This document shows positions 1-11,519 of a stretch of 64,000 nt of DNA, in pieces. The DNA is from Ochotona curzoniae (lineage: Eukaryota; Chordata; Mammalia; Lagomorpha; Ochotonidae): NCBI RefSeq assembly GCF_017591425.1, contig NW_024466599.1:29178001-29242000 (forward strand), in the 5' to 3' direction. The translations under genes were made by a program, and so were the position numbers. The notes below the pieces were generated by a model. It had not been told where the DNA came from. It worked only from the letters and a program-made list of their open reading frames with translations, and did not search any database. The stretch's first letter is position 1. Every line of letters starts with the position of its first letter.

Positions 1-1195
1 ATACATCATACAGCTTTTTCATAACTGAAAAAATATGACAAAAGGGGCCTACAATCTGTCTGCTTGTGGCTTATTATTCCATTATGGTGCTATCATTACT
101 TTGTAAACACAACTGTAGGATAGGAATAAAACATAGGCGTACGTTCTATGAATAATTCAAAAGACTTCCAATAATTGTTGAATATCAATAAAATTACATT
201 ACATTCTTCTTGTTTTCCTCTCTATCAGTATTTATGTTAAGTTTTCCACATTGCTAAGCTGTTTGACACCAAGAAATCTCTCAGCAAGGAAATAAAGCAG
301 AAACAAGATTGAATTCATCGTTACCTTCAGAGCTGTCAGATTTAAAGATGATTTCTTGTTGTTTTGACATTTTATATTTGCAATGGACAAAAATAGATAT
401 ACGAAAATTACTATTATCAGTGATTTTCAGGTATACAGCAGAACATAATTTAGGAACAAATTTTAGTGATAACTTTTTAGATGTGAAACTAAATATTTAG
501 AATTCATTTATACCCTAGACAGATTGTGCAGTCCTTTATGTTGATTAAAAATGGTCAATAGCTAAAGAAACACTTCAACCTATCTTCTAATTTTTAACTA
601 ATACATACAATTTTTCTCACCTGTGGTGTTCTTCCCTTTTTATTTATATTTCTCATACTAAAATGTTTATCACCAAAATTGGAGAATACGTCTAATTCAT
701 TTTTCATCAGAAAAACTAGCCGAATACTAGTTTTTAGTATTTGATTGCTAATGATTTAGCCAATGTTATTAAGTACTTCATTTTTTTCCAACAATTTGTT
801 TGTGCCACCTTAAAACACTGTTGTTTTTCTATTAATGATAACATGATTTTTCTGCTTAATGTTATAAGGCTTTTTCTCCTTATAAAGTTTTGAAGTAGAA
901 TTTCTGCTTCTAGCTCATCTTGAATAATAGAAAAAAGTTAAAAGAGTGTTTTTTATTAAAAAACTTACCATATGATTTAAAACAGTGAAAGTTAAATATA
1001 GTTCATACAGATATTTTAAGGATACTATTCATCATAAAACACCAAATAATTTCATTAAAATGTACTTAAACCATTATAAATATTTAATTTTCAACTTTAA
1101 ATTTGTATTATTACTATTACTTGCATTCAAAAACCTACAAATGGTTTTAAATATCATCTAGTTAATTATCAGTCACAATCAATAGCCACGTAGAA
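1..1195. other. AT-rich sequence, nothing recognised
   Basis: Strongly AT-rich sequence with no recognisable repeat, no long reading frame and no CpG cluster. A 63-codon frame at 309-500 looks like chance. Confidence 0.6.
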
Positions 1196-1199
1196 GCTG

Positions 1200-1300
1200 T
1201 TCATTATTGTTTTTATGCACAATATTAAATGCTCTCATAAATAATTAATCATTTAATTTTTGCAATAACAAGTATGATTTTACATTTCAGCTGACTGACT
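1200..1300 (-). repeat. Possible MIR SINE fragment
   Basis: The order 'ataattaatcatttaat...gcaataaca...tttacatttcag' resembles the middle of the ancient mammalian MIR SINE read antisense (tcatttaatcctcacaaca...ttttacag). The match is weak and by eye. Confidence 0.3.
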
Positions 1301-1498
1301 GAATTTCATCAGAGAAAAAACGTGAAGAAAATGTCACCCAAATTGCATGCAAAATGGTTGCTTATACTAGAAATTTCTAGGATGGTTAACATATCCTACT
1401 TTAGTTCTGTCAGCTGTCAATTACACTGATGTACTGGAACTAGATAAGAAGGTGCCTAATTATTGTACCCATGCTATTTAGTTACATCATATACCCAG

Positions 1499-1709
1499 CA
1501 GGAGTCAGCTAACTGTTAACCTAAGGCAAAATCCGGCCCATATTATGTTTTCAAATTTCCCATCAGCAAAAAGTGGCTTTAATTTTATTAAACATCTGTC
1601 CTTAATTGGCTATACAATGTCTAAGCAGTATCCTCAATTGTATCTCTTGGTCAAAAAAATCTGAATTAATTATTATCTGGCCTTTACCAAAAAATTTGCT
1701 AACCTGAGC
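1499..1709. mobile_element. hAT-Charlie-type non-autonomous DNA transposon
   Basis: The left end caggagtcagctaac and right end tttgctaacctgag are near inverted repeats. The internal 'caaaatccggcccatattatg' and 'tatctggcctttaccaaaaaa' match the common placental hAT MITE whose ends read caggggtcggcaaac/gtttgccgacccctg. It carries no coding capacity. The class is fairly secure but the exact subfamily is not. Confidence 0.6.
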
Positions 1710-2213
1710 TTTTCAAAATCATAAATACCAGTGTAATTGACCTTTTTGTTATTAAGCCTTATATTTGCTCTAATACTCACAAAGAGATACCAAAGCAACT
1801 TCAGATACATAATGAACTTGGTAACTCTGGTACTGTTTGCACATTGCACCATTTTGTTCCTAAGGGAAAGGAAAAGTAATCTTCATCACTTCCAAAAATA
1901 GATATCTCTCTCACGCACAAAATCAGGGCCATATGTTTTAGTCTTTATGTTGGCAGGTAGAATAGGGCATTCTCAAAGCAATATTTTCACGTTTAATGAA
2001 TAATTCAAAATTAAAAGTAGGTGAAAACTAGAGATAAAACAAACTACGCTAGCATTAATTTTGCGTCTTTAGAATCTGTTGTTCTAAATTGTGAAGGTAT
2101 CAATTGAAAAAAATGTAAGTAACCCATCAGTAAGATGGGGAAACAAGAAAGTCAGGTGTTTAAGTGCCCTGCCTTTTGAAAGGTAACTTCTCGCTCATTT
2201 CCCTTGTGGGCAT

Positions 2214-2282
2214 TCTCACTTCACTCTGTGACTGTTGGTCAGGGAAGATCATTGCTTTGGGCCTAAGTTCTAAAATGAGAGG
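2214..2282 (+). repeat. MIR SINE fragment, sense
   Basis: 'ctctgtgac...gggcctaagttctaaaatgag' follows the MIR core (tgtgaccttgggcaag...gcctcagtttcctcatctgtaaaatggg) with heavy decay. Confidence 0.45.
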
Positions 2283-2344
2283 ATAGAATGACATCACAGA
2301 AAGGAACAGTGCTTGTTTGGGTTTGGTTTAGTTTTCCTTTGCTT

Positions 2345-2475
2345 TCACATATTGTCTTGAGACAGGTAATCTAACCTCCACTGTACCAATAAGACAGCTA
2401 TAAAGTTTCGTCACTTCCCTGAGGTCACAGAGCTAATCCATATTGGAACCCAGATTCATATCTAATATCAATCTG
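2345..2475 (-). repeat. MIR SINE fragment, antisense
   Basis: 'cacttccctgaggtcacagagctaatccatattggaacccagattc' is the antisense MIR core (acttgcccaaggtcacacagctagtaagtggcagagctgggattcgaaccc). Confidence 0.6.
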
Positions 2476-2510
2476 TAACTGATGAGAAGCAGTGCTCATC
2501 TTTCGTCTAG

Positions 2511-2720
2511 GTTTGATTTTTTTTCTGAAAAACAGTTACAGAGAGAGTTGGGGGAGAGACAAAATCTATGCCCTGTGTCACTCCCCCAATGGCCACAACA
2601 GCCAGGACTGGACCAAGCACCATATAGGAGTTTGAGAGGAGGACAAAGGCTTCACCAAAACCCTATTTCTCTTTGGGTATCTAATAATCCAACATCAGAG
2701 TGCCTCTGCCCCTAGCCTGA
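2511..2720 (-). repeat. CSINE (lagomorph C repeat), antisense, degraded
   Basis: Antisense CSINE: A-tail side first, then cagttacagagagag, a purine run, then 'ccccaatggccacaacagccagg' and 'ctgg.ccaagc'. The 77-codon frame at 2482-2715 is a reading through this repeat. Confidence 0.7.
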
Positions 2721-2724
2721 ACTA

Positions 2725-3228
2725 GAACAGAAGAAAATGAACATGGTGTTCTATTTCTATTTCAAATCCTTGCCTTTGACCTCAAGAAGCGTTCTAAAGA
2801 TACCATGTGTACAATGCACAATGCGATGATAACATAAGAAAACACACACTCACCAGCTGCTTCACTCTCCAAATGTCTATAGCAGCAGGCATTTTGAATT
2901 ATTTTGGCACTTTTGTCAAATATAATATATGGGATGCTATTGTAGGACTACTTTTGTTTCATTGGACTGCCTCTACTTATATGCTCCAAAATCACAGTTC
3001 TTTTATTTTTCTTGTTATACAAGGAGTACTAAAAATGTAGTCTGTATAAGTGAAATTGTGATTTTGAGAACTTAATGAATGATTCGTTACAATCTTTGCT
3101 TATACTCTTACACTTAATGAATAGTTTTGTTTTCTAGTTGCTGTATGTTGAAATGTTTACCTAGTGGAGTACACCTTTGATTGCTAAATAAAATGAAATT
3201 TCACCATTTCATAAAGTTAAAAAAAAAA
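2725..3228 (+). other. Unique-looking stretch ending in a poly(A)-like tract
   Basis: No repeat recognised. The end reads aataaaatgaaatttcac, then about 20 bases, then a run of ten A at 3219-3228. A polyadenylation hexamer about 25 bases before an A tract is what a processed retrocopy leaves, but I cannot name a parent and no target-site duplication is evident. A 77-codon frame (2807-3040) has no recognisable domain. Confidence 0.3.
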
Positions 3229-3229
3229 C

Positions 3230-3378
3230 AAGGATGGGGATAGTTGAGTGGAGAACATGGGCAAGAAGGAAGGTGGGGTTGGAAGTATCACTATACTTCA
3301 ACATCTGTATCGAGAAATGCCTGTAATGTATTACCTTATATAAATAAAATAAGTTATAAAAATAATTTTAATAAAAAG
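3230..3378 (+). mobile_element. LINE-1 3' end fragment, sense
   Basis: 'ggaaggtggggttggaagtatcactata...atctgtatcgagaaatgcctgtaatg...aaataaaata' is the 3' UTR end of a lagomorph L1 subtype. Other copies are at 37075-37560 (sense) and 36150-36310 (antisense). It ends in an A-rich tail. Confidence 0.6.
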
Positions 3379-4110
3379 ATCACATATTTCATTGATATAA
3401 TTCTAAGAGAATCCTCATGTCTCTGTACTCCCTGCATCCTTCCATCCCCTATTCCTTCCCATGTTTATTTTCCTTTAACTTTCTTTCAATTTTCTCTAAC
3501 ATCACAGGATTAATACACCAGTAAACATAATGTTCAATAAGAAAAAAATGGAAAGACCACTGTTCCATTGAAATCTAGAAAAGGGATATAAATAACAATC
3601 AAAGCACAAGATGTTTTTTCATCCTTATGCATTTTTATATTTATGTTAACATTCCAGGAAAAAAAACCCAATATATGTCATTTGGGAATTGGCTTATTTC
3701 ATTCAGCATAATGATTTCCAGTTGCACTGATTTCATTGCAAAATAACAGAGTTCTTTTTTTGTCTGTCTGAGTACTATTTCAGCATTTATATACACATCA
3801 CATTTTCTTTATCCAATTATCGGTTGATGTACATCTGGGTTAATTTCATGTCTTAGCTAGTATGAATTGAGCAGCTACAAATAACTGTATCAAATGTTGA
3901 TTTCATTTTATTTCTTAACATTTCAAGAGTCGGATGCCTGGGTCATATGGCAGATCTATGTGAAAGCTACTGAGGAATCTCCAGCTGTCTTCCATGATGG
4001 TTATACTACTTTACATTCCCATGAATATTCTTACAATTGGAGCCTTGTTTTAAGCCTTGAACACAAGCAGCATAATTCTTCCAATTTTGTTTTTTTCTCA
4101 ATTATGTAAA
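3379..4110 (-). mobile_element. LINE-1 3' part, antisense (ORF2 C-terminal region plus 3' UTR)
   Basis: Read antisense, 3700-4020 follows the last quarter of L1 ORF2: 'ttatttcattcagcataatg', 'tacatctgggttaatttcatg', 'ggatgcctgggtcatatggcag', 'actttacattcccatgaat'. 3379-3690 is its 3' UTR. It meets the preceding sense L1 end tail to tail. The reading frame at 3894-4109 is antisense to the real ORF2 remnant and is not a gene. Confidence 0.75.
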
Positions 4111-4252
4111 AATATCTTAAATCCTTTAATTTCCACAAACATTTTACAACTGGTATATTATATACCATAAATAATTGCTAGAATCTTAATTGGAATAATG
4201 TTGACATCATAAGATAACTAGATAATAATTGACACCATAAAAAATTTAACCT

Positions 4253-4462
4253 TCTGGGGCTGGTGTTGTAGCACAGTGTGTTATCATCCAAATTCTTAGT
4301 CCCGCACCCATGTGGGAGAACTACAAGAAGCTCCAAGCTCTCGGCTTTGGCATGGCCCAAGCATGAACATGGAGGGCATTTGAGGAGTGAACCAAACAGA
4401 TGGAAGATCACTCTCTGCTCTGCAAATACACATTTCAAATAAATAAATAAAATCTTTAATAA
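4253..4462 (+). repeat. CSINE, sense, internally deleted
   Basis: Starts 'ggggctggtgttgtagcacagtg' and ends 'gtgaaccaaacagatggaagatc...tttcaaataaataaataaaatctt'. The central part, with the B box and the region after it, is missing. Confidence 0.75.
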
Positions 4463-5124
4463 GGCATAGCATATCTCTTCAAAGGCTCTGTAATTTATAT
4501 CAAAACTCTTTTATTTCACAGTAGAAATACAATTTTTATATAATGAACCATATAAAACATAGAAACAGCCATACTCTCTAGAATTTTATTAACCTATTTC
4601 AAACCAAGAACTTTTTAAAAATAACATAAAACTGTGCATAATTGTTTCCTTATACAGGAAATAGAAAAAGTGGAAAAATTAAGGAGCTGAAATGTTTAAA
4701 ATCACCTTGTATTTTCACATGAATTTCACATTTTCAATAAGATAAATTGGATTACTGAATCTCAGAGCAATTCCTGAGAAGTTTCAGTACTTGATATCTG
4801 AGACTCCTTACCACTAACACTGGCAACCCCAAGAGATCACAAACCACATGAATGCCTTTCCAAACACAGAGTTCTATGCACTTCATGAAAGGATTCAGGT
4901 ACACAATGCATGAAGTCTCTCCAAAGTCATGCCTACAGCTTTCATTTATTCTGCAACATTCACAAATGAAATGGAAAAACAAAAGAAAGGAAAATGAGAA
5001 AAAAGAAGGGAAGAGAAGGAGGGAATGAGGGAAGAAGGAAGGGCAATAAATGAACAGGACAAAAGGAAAGGCAGAGAATGAGATGAGAGAAATTGAATTT
5101 TCATAGATATTTCCAGAACTAGTG
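4463..5124. other. No gene; AT-rich with a purine tract
   Basis: Nothing recognised except a purine-rich (GGAA/GAGA) tract at about 4980-5048. The frames running through it on the - strand (Phe/Ser-rich) are by-products of the tract. Confidence 0.5.
4980..5048. repeat. Purine-rich low-complexity tract
   Basis: An almost uninterrupted run of A and G with GAAA, GGAA and GAGG units. Confidence 0.8.
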
Positions 5125-5127
5125 CAA

Positions 5128-5445
5128 ATGAACAACAGACTAATCTACCAGCAGTGCCAGCATATGGGTACTGGTTTGTGTTCCAACTGCTCCACTTCCA
5201 ATCCAGTGCTCTGCTTTTGGCCTGGGAAAGCAGCAAAAGATGGCTCAAAGTCCCTGCCACCTACATGCAGGACTCAGAACAAGTTCCAAACTCCTGGTTT
5301 CTGAATGGCCCAGCCCTGACTTTGCAGCCATTTGAGGAACTAGCCAATAGATCAAGAGTATCTGTTTCTGTCTCTCTCATTTTTTGTATCTCCCTCTCTC
5401 AAACTTTAAAATAAACGTCTTTTAAAAATAAAAAAATGAATAAAA
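5128..5445 (+). repeat. CSINE, sense, old
   Basis: 'agcatatgggtactggtttgtgttccaactgctccacttcc', 'ttggcctgggaaagcagc' and an A-rich end (aaataaacgtcttttaaaaataaa) show a near full-length but diverged CSINE. Reading frames at 5122-5414 lie inside it. Confidence 0.8.
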
Positions 5446-6500
5446 CAATAATAAGAGCAAAAGAGTGTATGACATTTCAGCAAACTACACTCTGTATAAA
5501 AAAAAGACACAGGATATCATGGTACAAAAAATACATATTTTGCTCAAGGGAACACACATATTTTGCTCAGTGAATAAGTGAAATCGAGAGCCTCCTCTTC
5601 CCATTAGCTTTAATAGTTTCTGTCAGTCTTTGGCAACTGAAGAGTGTGTTTGCAGCAGTTTTGTTGAAGTTATACACCACTCTTAACTGATGAGCAGACA
5701 ATCGCCACAGAGCCCCTTAAGCAAGGTGACCACACTATGATTGAATTAATTCACCCCTCTGGACCTCCTAGGCTTACCCCTCATCATCCCTAGTACTTTA
5801 AGGCAAAATTGCTTCCATTTAAAACAACTGGGGAAATCAGTTTTGATATTAATAATAATCAAATGTTAACATTCAGTGCCCTGAGTTTTTCTTTAGAAAT
5901 AGCTCTCCGGAGAGCTAAGACACCAATTGGTTCTGCTTCTTTCATGCTGGGAAGCCTGGAACTGGGCATTTTTAGTTTTTTCTAAACCTTGTAAGTAAGA
6001 TCGCCTTCTTCATTGGATAAATGACTTTTAAACCAGTCCAACTCATAGGGAAGCCTAGACTTCACTTACTTGGAGCAATATCTAAGGTGAACTTAAAAAT
6101 AATTCTTTAAATTTTCCACAGCAGGAAAATAAATATAATTCTCAGAGTAGCATTTTTCCTGTTTTTAGTTGAAAAGAAAACAGCTGTGTGGTTAGTGGTT
6201 CTCTGTATTGTCAACAGAATCATAATTACTTTATGAGTCCACAATTATAAAAGAAAATTTAAAAATCCATTTTGTTTGGAGAACCTCCAAAAGGAGAGAA
6301 AATATAGCCAGTTGGAAAATAGCCAGTGGAATATAGTTATATTTGAGAAAACACTTTAGAAAGATTTATTTTTCAGAAAGTCTTACATGTAGAAATTGGA
6401 ATATATAGCATAGTTAATGTTTAATGCTAACAGAAAAATGCAAGGCAGAATGCAGCCAAGGCCCAATGACCACCTCCCTAAAGAGAAATAGTACCATATA
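5446..6500. other. Unique-looking AT-rich stretch
   Basis: No gene or repeat family recognised. A 14-base direct repeat, acatattttgctca, occurs at 5533-5546 and 5556-5569. Confidence 0.5.
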
Positions 6501-6504
6501 ATCC

Positions 6505-6590
6505 ATCAGCATGAGGTATTTATTGTGCAATCTATTGTATGTCTGTCATTATTCTGGTGTGTCATGATGAATATAAAAAATGAGAAATGA
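6505..6590 (+). repeat. Ancient mammalian repeat fragment (class uncertain)
   Basis: 'ggtatttattgtgcaatctattgtatgtctgtcattattctgg' resembles the widespread 'tttattgagcacctactatgtgccaggcactgttctagg' sequence of old mammalian repeats. Confidence 0.35.
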
Positions 6591-6597
6591 AAATATG

Positions 6598-6725
6598 GGA
6601 GTCTCTGAGCTTCAAGCTTTGGTCAGGCACAGCCCTAGGCATTGTGAACCAAGGGATCGAATTTCTCTCTCTCCCCCTCTCTCTCTTTCTCTCTCTCTCT
6701 CTTTCTCCTTCTAATTCTGCATTCT
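6598..6725 (+). repeat. CSINE 3' fragment with expanded CT tract
   Basis: 'gagcttcaagctttggtcaggcacagccctaggcattg' matches the segment before the pyrimidine-rich CSINE 3' end. The TCTC tract at 6661-6710 is expanded. Confidence 0.5.
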
Positions 6726-6964
6726 AAGTAAGTATACATTATTTTTTAAATTGTCAAGGTTTTCAAGAAGAGAATAATCAAGCTGAATAATCTGCAAGCG
6801 TTAGTAGATCCCATGACTACTAAATGTAACATGACATCCTGCCTGAGAGACCAGAACAGTAAAAGTAAAATCTAAGAAAATCTGCCTATGAAAGTAGGAA
6901 ATCCACTCAGTAGAAGTCTTTCAACATCAGTTCATTAATTCTCATAATCTTTATATAAAACGTA

Positions 6965-7068
6965 ATGTGAAGTGAAATTGGGATAGTGGACATGGGAACT
7001 CTACATTATCTTTACAACTATTCTGAAATTTAAGTATATCATGAAGTAAGAAACTTAGATAGCAATTT
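6965..7068 (+). mobile_element. Old LINE-1 (L1M-type) 3' end
   Basis: 'gaaattgggatagtggacatgggaactctacattatctttacaactattctgaaattt' matches the conserved last 100 bases of old mammalian L1M elements (gggaactctctgtactatc...caacttttctgtaaatct). Confidence 0.65.
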
Positions 7069-7074
7069 TGAAGA

Positions 7075-9770
7075 ACACAATATAGGAAATATAATGTAGG
7101 AAAAGGGAAGGACAGAAAGGGGGAGAACTGTAAGTCTTCAAATCCAATGTATATTAAAGTTTCAATATAATTTCTTGAGTATGAATAAGTTTTATTATTT
7201 AAAATTTTTACTTATACATTTTATTCTTGCTCAACAAAGTGAACAAATCTCGACTACCTCTCAGTGCTATCTCTTAGGCAAACCATAGAAGGTAGGAATT
7301 TGAAGCCACACAGAGCAAATATTTTAAAAATATTTTGTAGAAAAATAGGATGGAATTTCTTAAGTTAAATATTGTGATGTGGTAATTCTAAATTGATTTG
7401 CATTGTATTATTTTGTCACATGAATTATATATTTACTAAAGTAATAGTTACATTACAAATGACATAAGAAATTATTTTCCTTTGATCCTGATAAAATTGG
7501 ATGGGGAAAACAGTTTTCAAATCTAATATTTGAATACATAACAAGTTTCATATTTTTTCACCTTTCTGTTGGATTCAAGGGAATATTTTTATCTAATTTA
7601 TTATTCAAAATAATTGTGACTTTTAGTTAATAAAAATAGTTTGATTAAGGACAACTCAAGAATTAGTCCAAATTAAATAGTCCATTTAAAAATTACTGTA
7701 ATTTTGTATTGCTATTTTGCTTTCATTTCAAGTTAGAAATTATAAGACACACTAGTGATAATTAATTTTTTACTTGAATTTTCCAGTCTGATTTTTGGAA
7801 ACCGACATCTCAACATTTGGCTCAGAAAACGGAAATAACTCTAAGGCTTGGAGGAACATATTTTTAGCCTGTTGAAGTTTGTAGCTAGGACTCAGTGCCT
7901 ACAAATTAGGTGTCAATGGCTCCAATTCTAAGCCACCATAAGTAAGGGGTTTCATTGAGTTTGAAATGAAAATTAAGCCATATGCAGTTTTCCTTCCAAA
8001 CAGAATGGAACTAGCTATGACTACTGAGTAACAAGGCCAAGAGTAGGAAGCCATGGTAAGTAAGGCATTATTAAAAGTAAAACTCTGGTACTTAGCTCAT
8101 CAGTAACACTTTGCTTCCCAACAGATTGGGGGAATTTCTTAAACTCTTATATTAAATTCATAAGATTTCTGAAATCTTAATGATTACTCTATCTTCTTAA
8201 GTTCATAGATGACAAGTAGAAGGGTCAAATATTCTGCTTCAGTGGTTAATAGAGCTAAGATAAGATATGTTTCCTTCTATTTGCATCCAATGTCCACTAT
8301 TGTGTTAATTTTTATTTGGAAGCTGGCTATCCCATGTCAGACTTTTCATCACTATGTAGAGACTCAGAATGAATGATAACTGACTAAAGACCTACAAAAG
8401 TGCTCTAGGTAAAAAAGGGATTTGCTTATCTGGATTTTTCATGATCATTTGACACCACAGATTTCAGAGAACTGCTTCTCACTTTTTTTAAAACATCCTT
8501 CATTGCTGAAAAATCATGAAAAATAGCCCAACTAATGAAAATCATTGCCACATGACAGACATGATATTGCACCTAACCGTTCCCTTTATCAAATGTCTCC
8601 AACTCTTTTGGCTTTCAACAGCTGCAATGCATCATGTTTAAGAAGACAGAATTCATAAAAATTATTGAATATAATCCATGAATAAAGAAGGGATCTAAGT
8701 CCATGGGAAACTAATTAGTAATCCATGGTGTTCAACATGTTTCTTCACATTGTTTTTTACTTCCCTCAAATGAAGATCATTGTGACTGTAATTTAATAGG
8801 ATAAGCAAATGTTCTTGAGTAAAAATTATGTTCCATTTTATACACTCCTGGAATCTAACACACTTAGAGCTCATAATAGATAGAGAAATATCAGCAAGTA
8901 TTATAAAAAAAAAACAAGTACAGCTGTAAAATACGAAAATAGCAGAATATAACATTGCATAGCACTTACCTGAATCTGTGCATTAAAAATGCCTGTAAAA
9001 ACACTGGTTTAGAACACACATCAGATAGGTCAATTAAATATTTAAAATTCTTTGCACAACTGAAATTACCATAAAAAGAAAACATAAGCATTGTTGTTTC
9101 CAGGAAAGTAACCTAACAGTATATTATAGTAAGAGAATTTACATGGTAATTATTACATTCAGTATACAATACACAAAATACCACAAAACATTGAAAGTAT
9201 AAGAAATACATGTAATGCACACTGATTTAGACTCTATTTTGTTGAGATTTTGTTAACTACCCCATATTTCTGTGGATTCAATGTAATTTAAAAAGCAAAA
9301 TCATCAAAGCTTTTTGTGGTAATTAACAATTGGATTCTAAGGCAACACTGAATTTCAATGACAAAAAATAAACTGGTGAAAACTAAGAACCAAATTGGTT
9401 TATCCAAATCACTTCAAAACAGGAAGTGCTTCAGATCTTAGAGATTTAATTTTGAAATAATTGTACAAATTTTGTCAGCTGGATATTCTTAATTTGGAAA
9501 TATAAAATTCAAAATGCTCTGAGAATTTTTCAAATGAATATCCGTTTTGGAAAAAATAAACCTTAACCCCTGCTTCACAACACACAAAAATTTAATTTGA
9601 AGGGGGTCATAGTTCTAAACATAACAGATAAAGTATAAGCTATATTCCAAAGAATACATAGAAGAATTCTACTTTCAGATAGATTAATGTATCTTAATCA
9701 AGTTATAGAAAATACATCTTTTTTTTAAAAAAGAGTCATTAGACTTAATCAAAATGTAAATATCTCAAAA
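7075..9770. other. 2.7-kb repeat-poor AT-rich stretch
   Basis: No family recognised and no convincing gene. An 86-codon frame on the - strand (8695-8955) has no domain or start context that stands out. Confidence 0.5.
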
Positions 9771-9774
9771 TCAT

Positions 9775-9865
9775 CCCTAAGAAGAGAGAAAATAAGAGAG
9801 ACTACAAGAGGAAATACCTGAGCCTTTAAAACTGTATCATGAAAAATAAAAGTAAAAAAATAGTC
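9775..9865 (+). mobile_element. LINE-1 3' terminus, very short
   Basis: 'agaggaaatacctgagcctttaaaactgtatcatgaaaaataaaa' is the terminal motif (cc..agaacctatg...actgtatcata..aataaa) shared with the L1 ends at 10375, 21962, 38540 and 57978. Confidence 0.6.
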
Positions 9866-10374
9866 CCAATGTGAATATGACAAACCCAACAGTGCAGCCC
9901 ACTCACTTCATAGGAAAGACTTAGGGCTGCCCTCATCTCTGCAAAGCATATTCTGAAGTCTTAACTTCTGGTCAGTTCTCCCAACTTCCATTTGTCAGCT
10001 AAGATGTGCTCTGCGGAGAGCATTTGTACCAGAAATGAAATTCCTGGTGTCCTGCTCACACTCAGCCCTCTATATCCTTTCCTTCATTCACTCCTTCAGT
10101 CTCTGCTTCCCTCTCAAGCTAAAGTAGGATCTCATGGGGATGCCCTGTCCATCGCTGTTGTGTGACTTCCTAGAACAGTACTTGTGCATCCCAGATATTA
10201 ATGGATGTGTATTGAATGAACTGTTATATTAAATATTTCAAAAAATATTTGATAGGCAGAAAAGTGTGTGTAATTCACAGCTAGATTTTCACATTTGTCT
10301 CCAAATGTTTCTGGACTATTTAAGAACACCCAAATTAGTACATGTTTCTGCATTTTGAGCCTCCAATAAGAACT
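9866..10374. other. Unique-looking stretch
   Basis: Somewhat higher GC at 9890-10180. No gene or family recognised. Confidence 0.5.
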
Positions 10375-10512
10375 TTTTCCTAAGAAAGGAATTAATATCA
10401 TTGTAATACAAAGGAAATCAGTGGTGGGGAGAGGAAATGGGCAGGGTGGAAGGAGAAATTTCTGAACCTGTGAGACTGTATCATGGAAAATAAATAAATT
10501 ATAAAGATGTGA
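10375..10512 (+). mobile_element. LINE-1 3' terminus
   Basis: 'atatcattgtaatacaaaggaaatcagtggtggggagagg...ttctgaacctgtgagactgtatcatggaaaataaataaat' is the same L1 3' end family. The 126-codon frame on the - strand (10198-10578) overlaps it and is not a gene. Confidence 0.7.
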
Positions 10513-10514
10513 TA

Positions 10515-11410
10515 GAAAAAACTTTTTAAATGTTAAGTACTCACAACTGGGTAACTCAACTTTTAAGATGTTCAACACTTGTGATTGTTTTCAACTCCTT
10601 CCTTAATCTTTCAAGTTTTTTTTGACTTTGCTTTCTATTACATCATGACACTCCACAACTTCAGATCACAAATTCAGCGTGATGTTAGTACAACTCTTTT
10701 TGGAAAAAAAAATCAAATGCAATAAGCAAATAAAACAGGAAGTGACAATGGGGTAGTTTTCAATACCAATAAACTAAAGGAAAACAACACATGTAATGGA
10801 AAAAGAAATTGTATTATTTTGGCCATGTTCACAGCATGGGATTGAAAAAGACAACTGCAGGATGTCTATCTTGGGAAGCTTAAAAAAGAAATGTCTTGCA
10901 AGGAGGGGAGGCGGTTATTACAAAACCAAATAAATTCTTTGCTGCAATAATCACATAAAAAGATTGATGTTGGAATCAGGCATATGGCTCACAGGGGAGG
11001 AGTAATAAGATAAAGGCACATGCTGCTGGAGCAGGTGATGCACTAATTAGATTGCAGTGATGTGGCTCATACCATGTCTAGATGGAAATTATCTTAAACT
11101 ATACAAAAGAAACAAAACAGAAGAGCACAGGAAATTATTTAGAGCCATGACCATAATGAAATCAGGATGATGGAGCTGGAATAAGATTTTAACAAGACTT
11201 TTGTTGGCAAATAAAAGCAATTTGTCACATAATATCAAAATCTGATTATATTAAATGAGTAAATTCCTCAAAGAACTAAAATTATTCTGACAAGATAGCT
11301 GTATCATCATGCATTTCTTAGGATTATTTTATAGTTATAAATATAATTAGATGGGGGACCCACCAGACTGGGTATTCATATGGGTAATCCTTTTGTTGTT
11401 GTTCATAAAA
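10515..11410. other. Unique-looking stretch, possible conserved element
   Basis: No gene. 10900-11090 is richer in complex sequence, with a homeodomain-like site (ctaattaga) beside an E-box (caggtg). I cannot test conservation. Confidence 0.35.
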
Positions 11411-11437
11411 ATTATCTGCGATCACTTTAACCTAGAA

Positions 11438-11516
11438 AGTAGATTTCAAGATATATGACTTGCTCAAGAGCATACACCCTAGCAGAAGAATCCAGGACCA
11501 AACTAGGGAGATTCAG
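11438..11516 (-). repeat. MIR SINE fragment, antisense
   Basis: 'tgacttgctcaagagcatacaccctagcagaagaatccaggaccaaac' is a decayed antisense MIR core. Confidence 0.5.
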
Positions 11517-11519
11517 TGC

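Noticed and set aside
4752..5260. Phe/Ser-rich frames of 104-127 codons (-)
   Set aside because: Produced by the purine tract read on the other strand.
6661..6710. Regulatory polypyrimidine tract
   Set aside because: It is the expanded CT-rich 3' region of a CSINE fragment.
10198..10578. 126-codon frame (-)
   Set aside because: Antisense to an L1 3' end and AT-rich flank.
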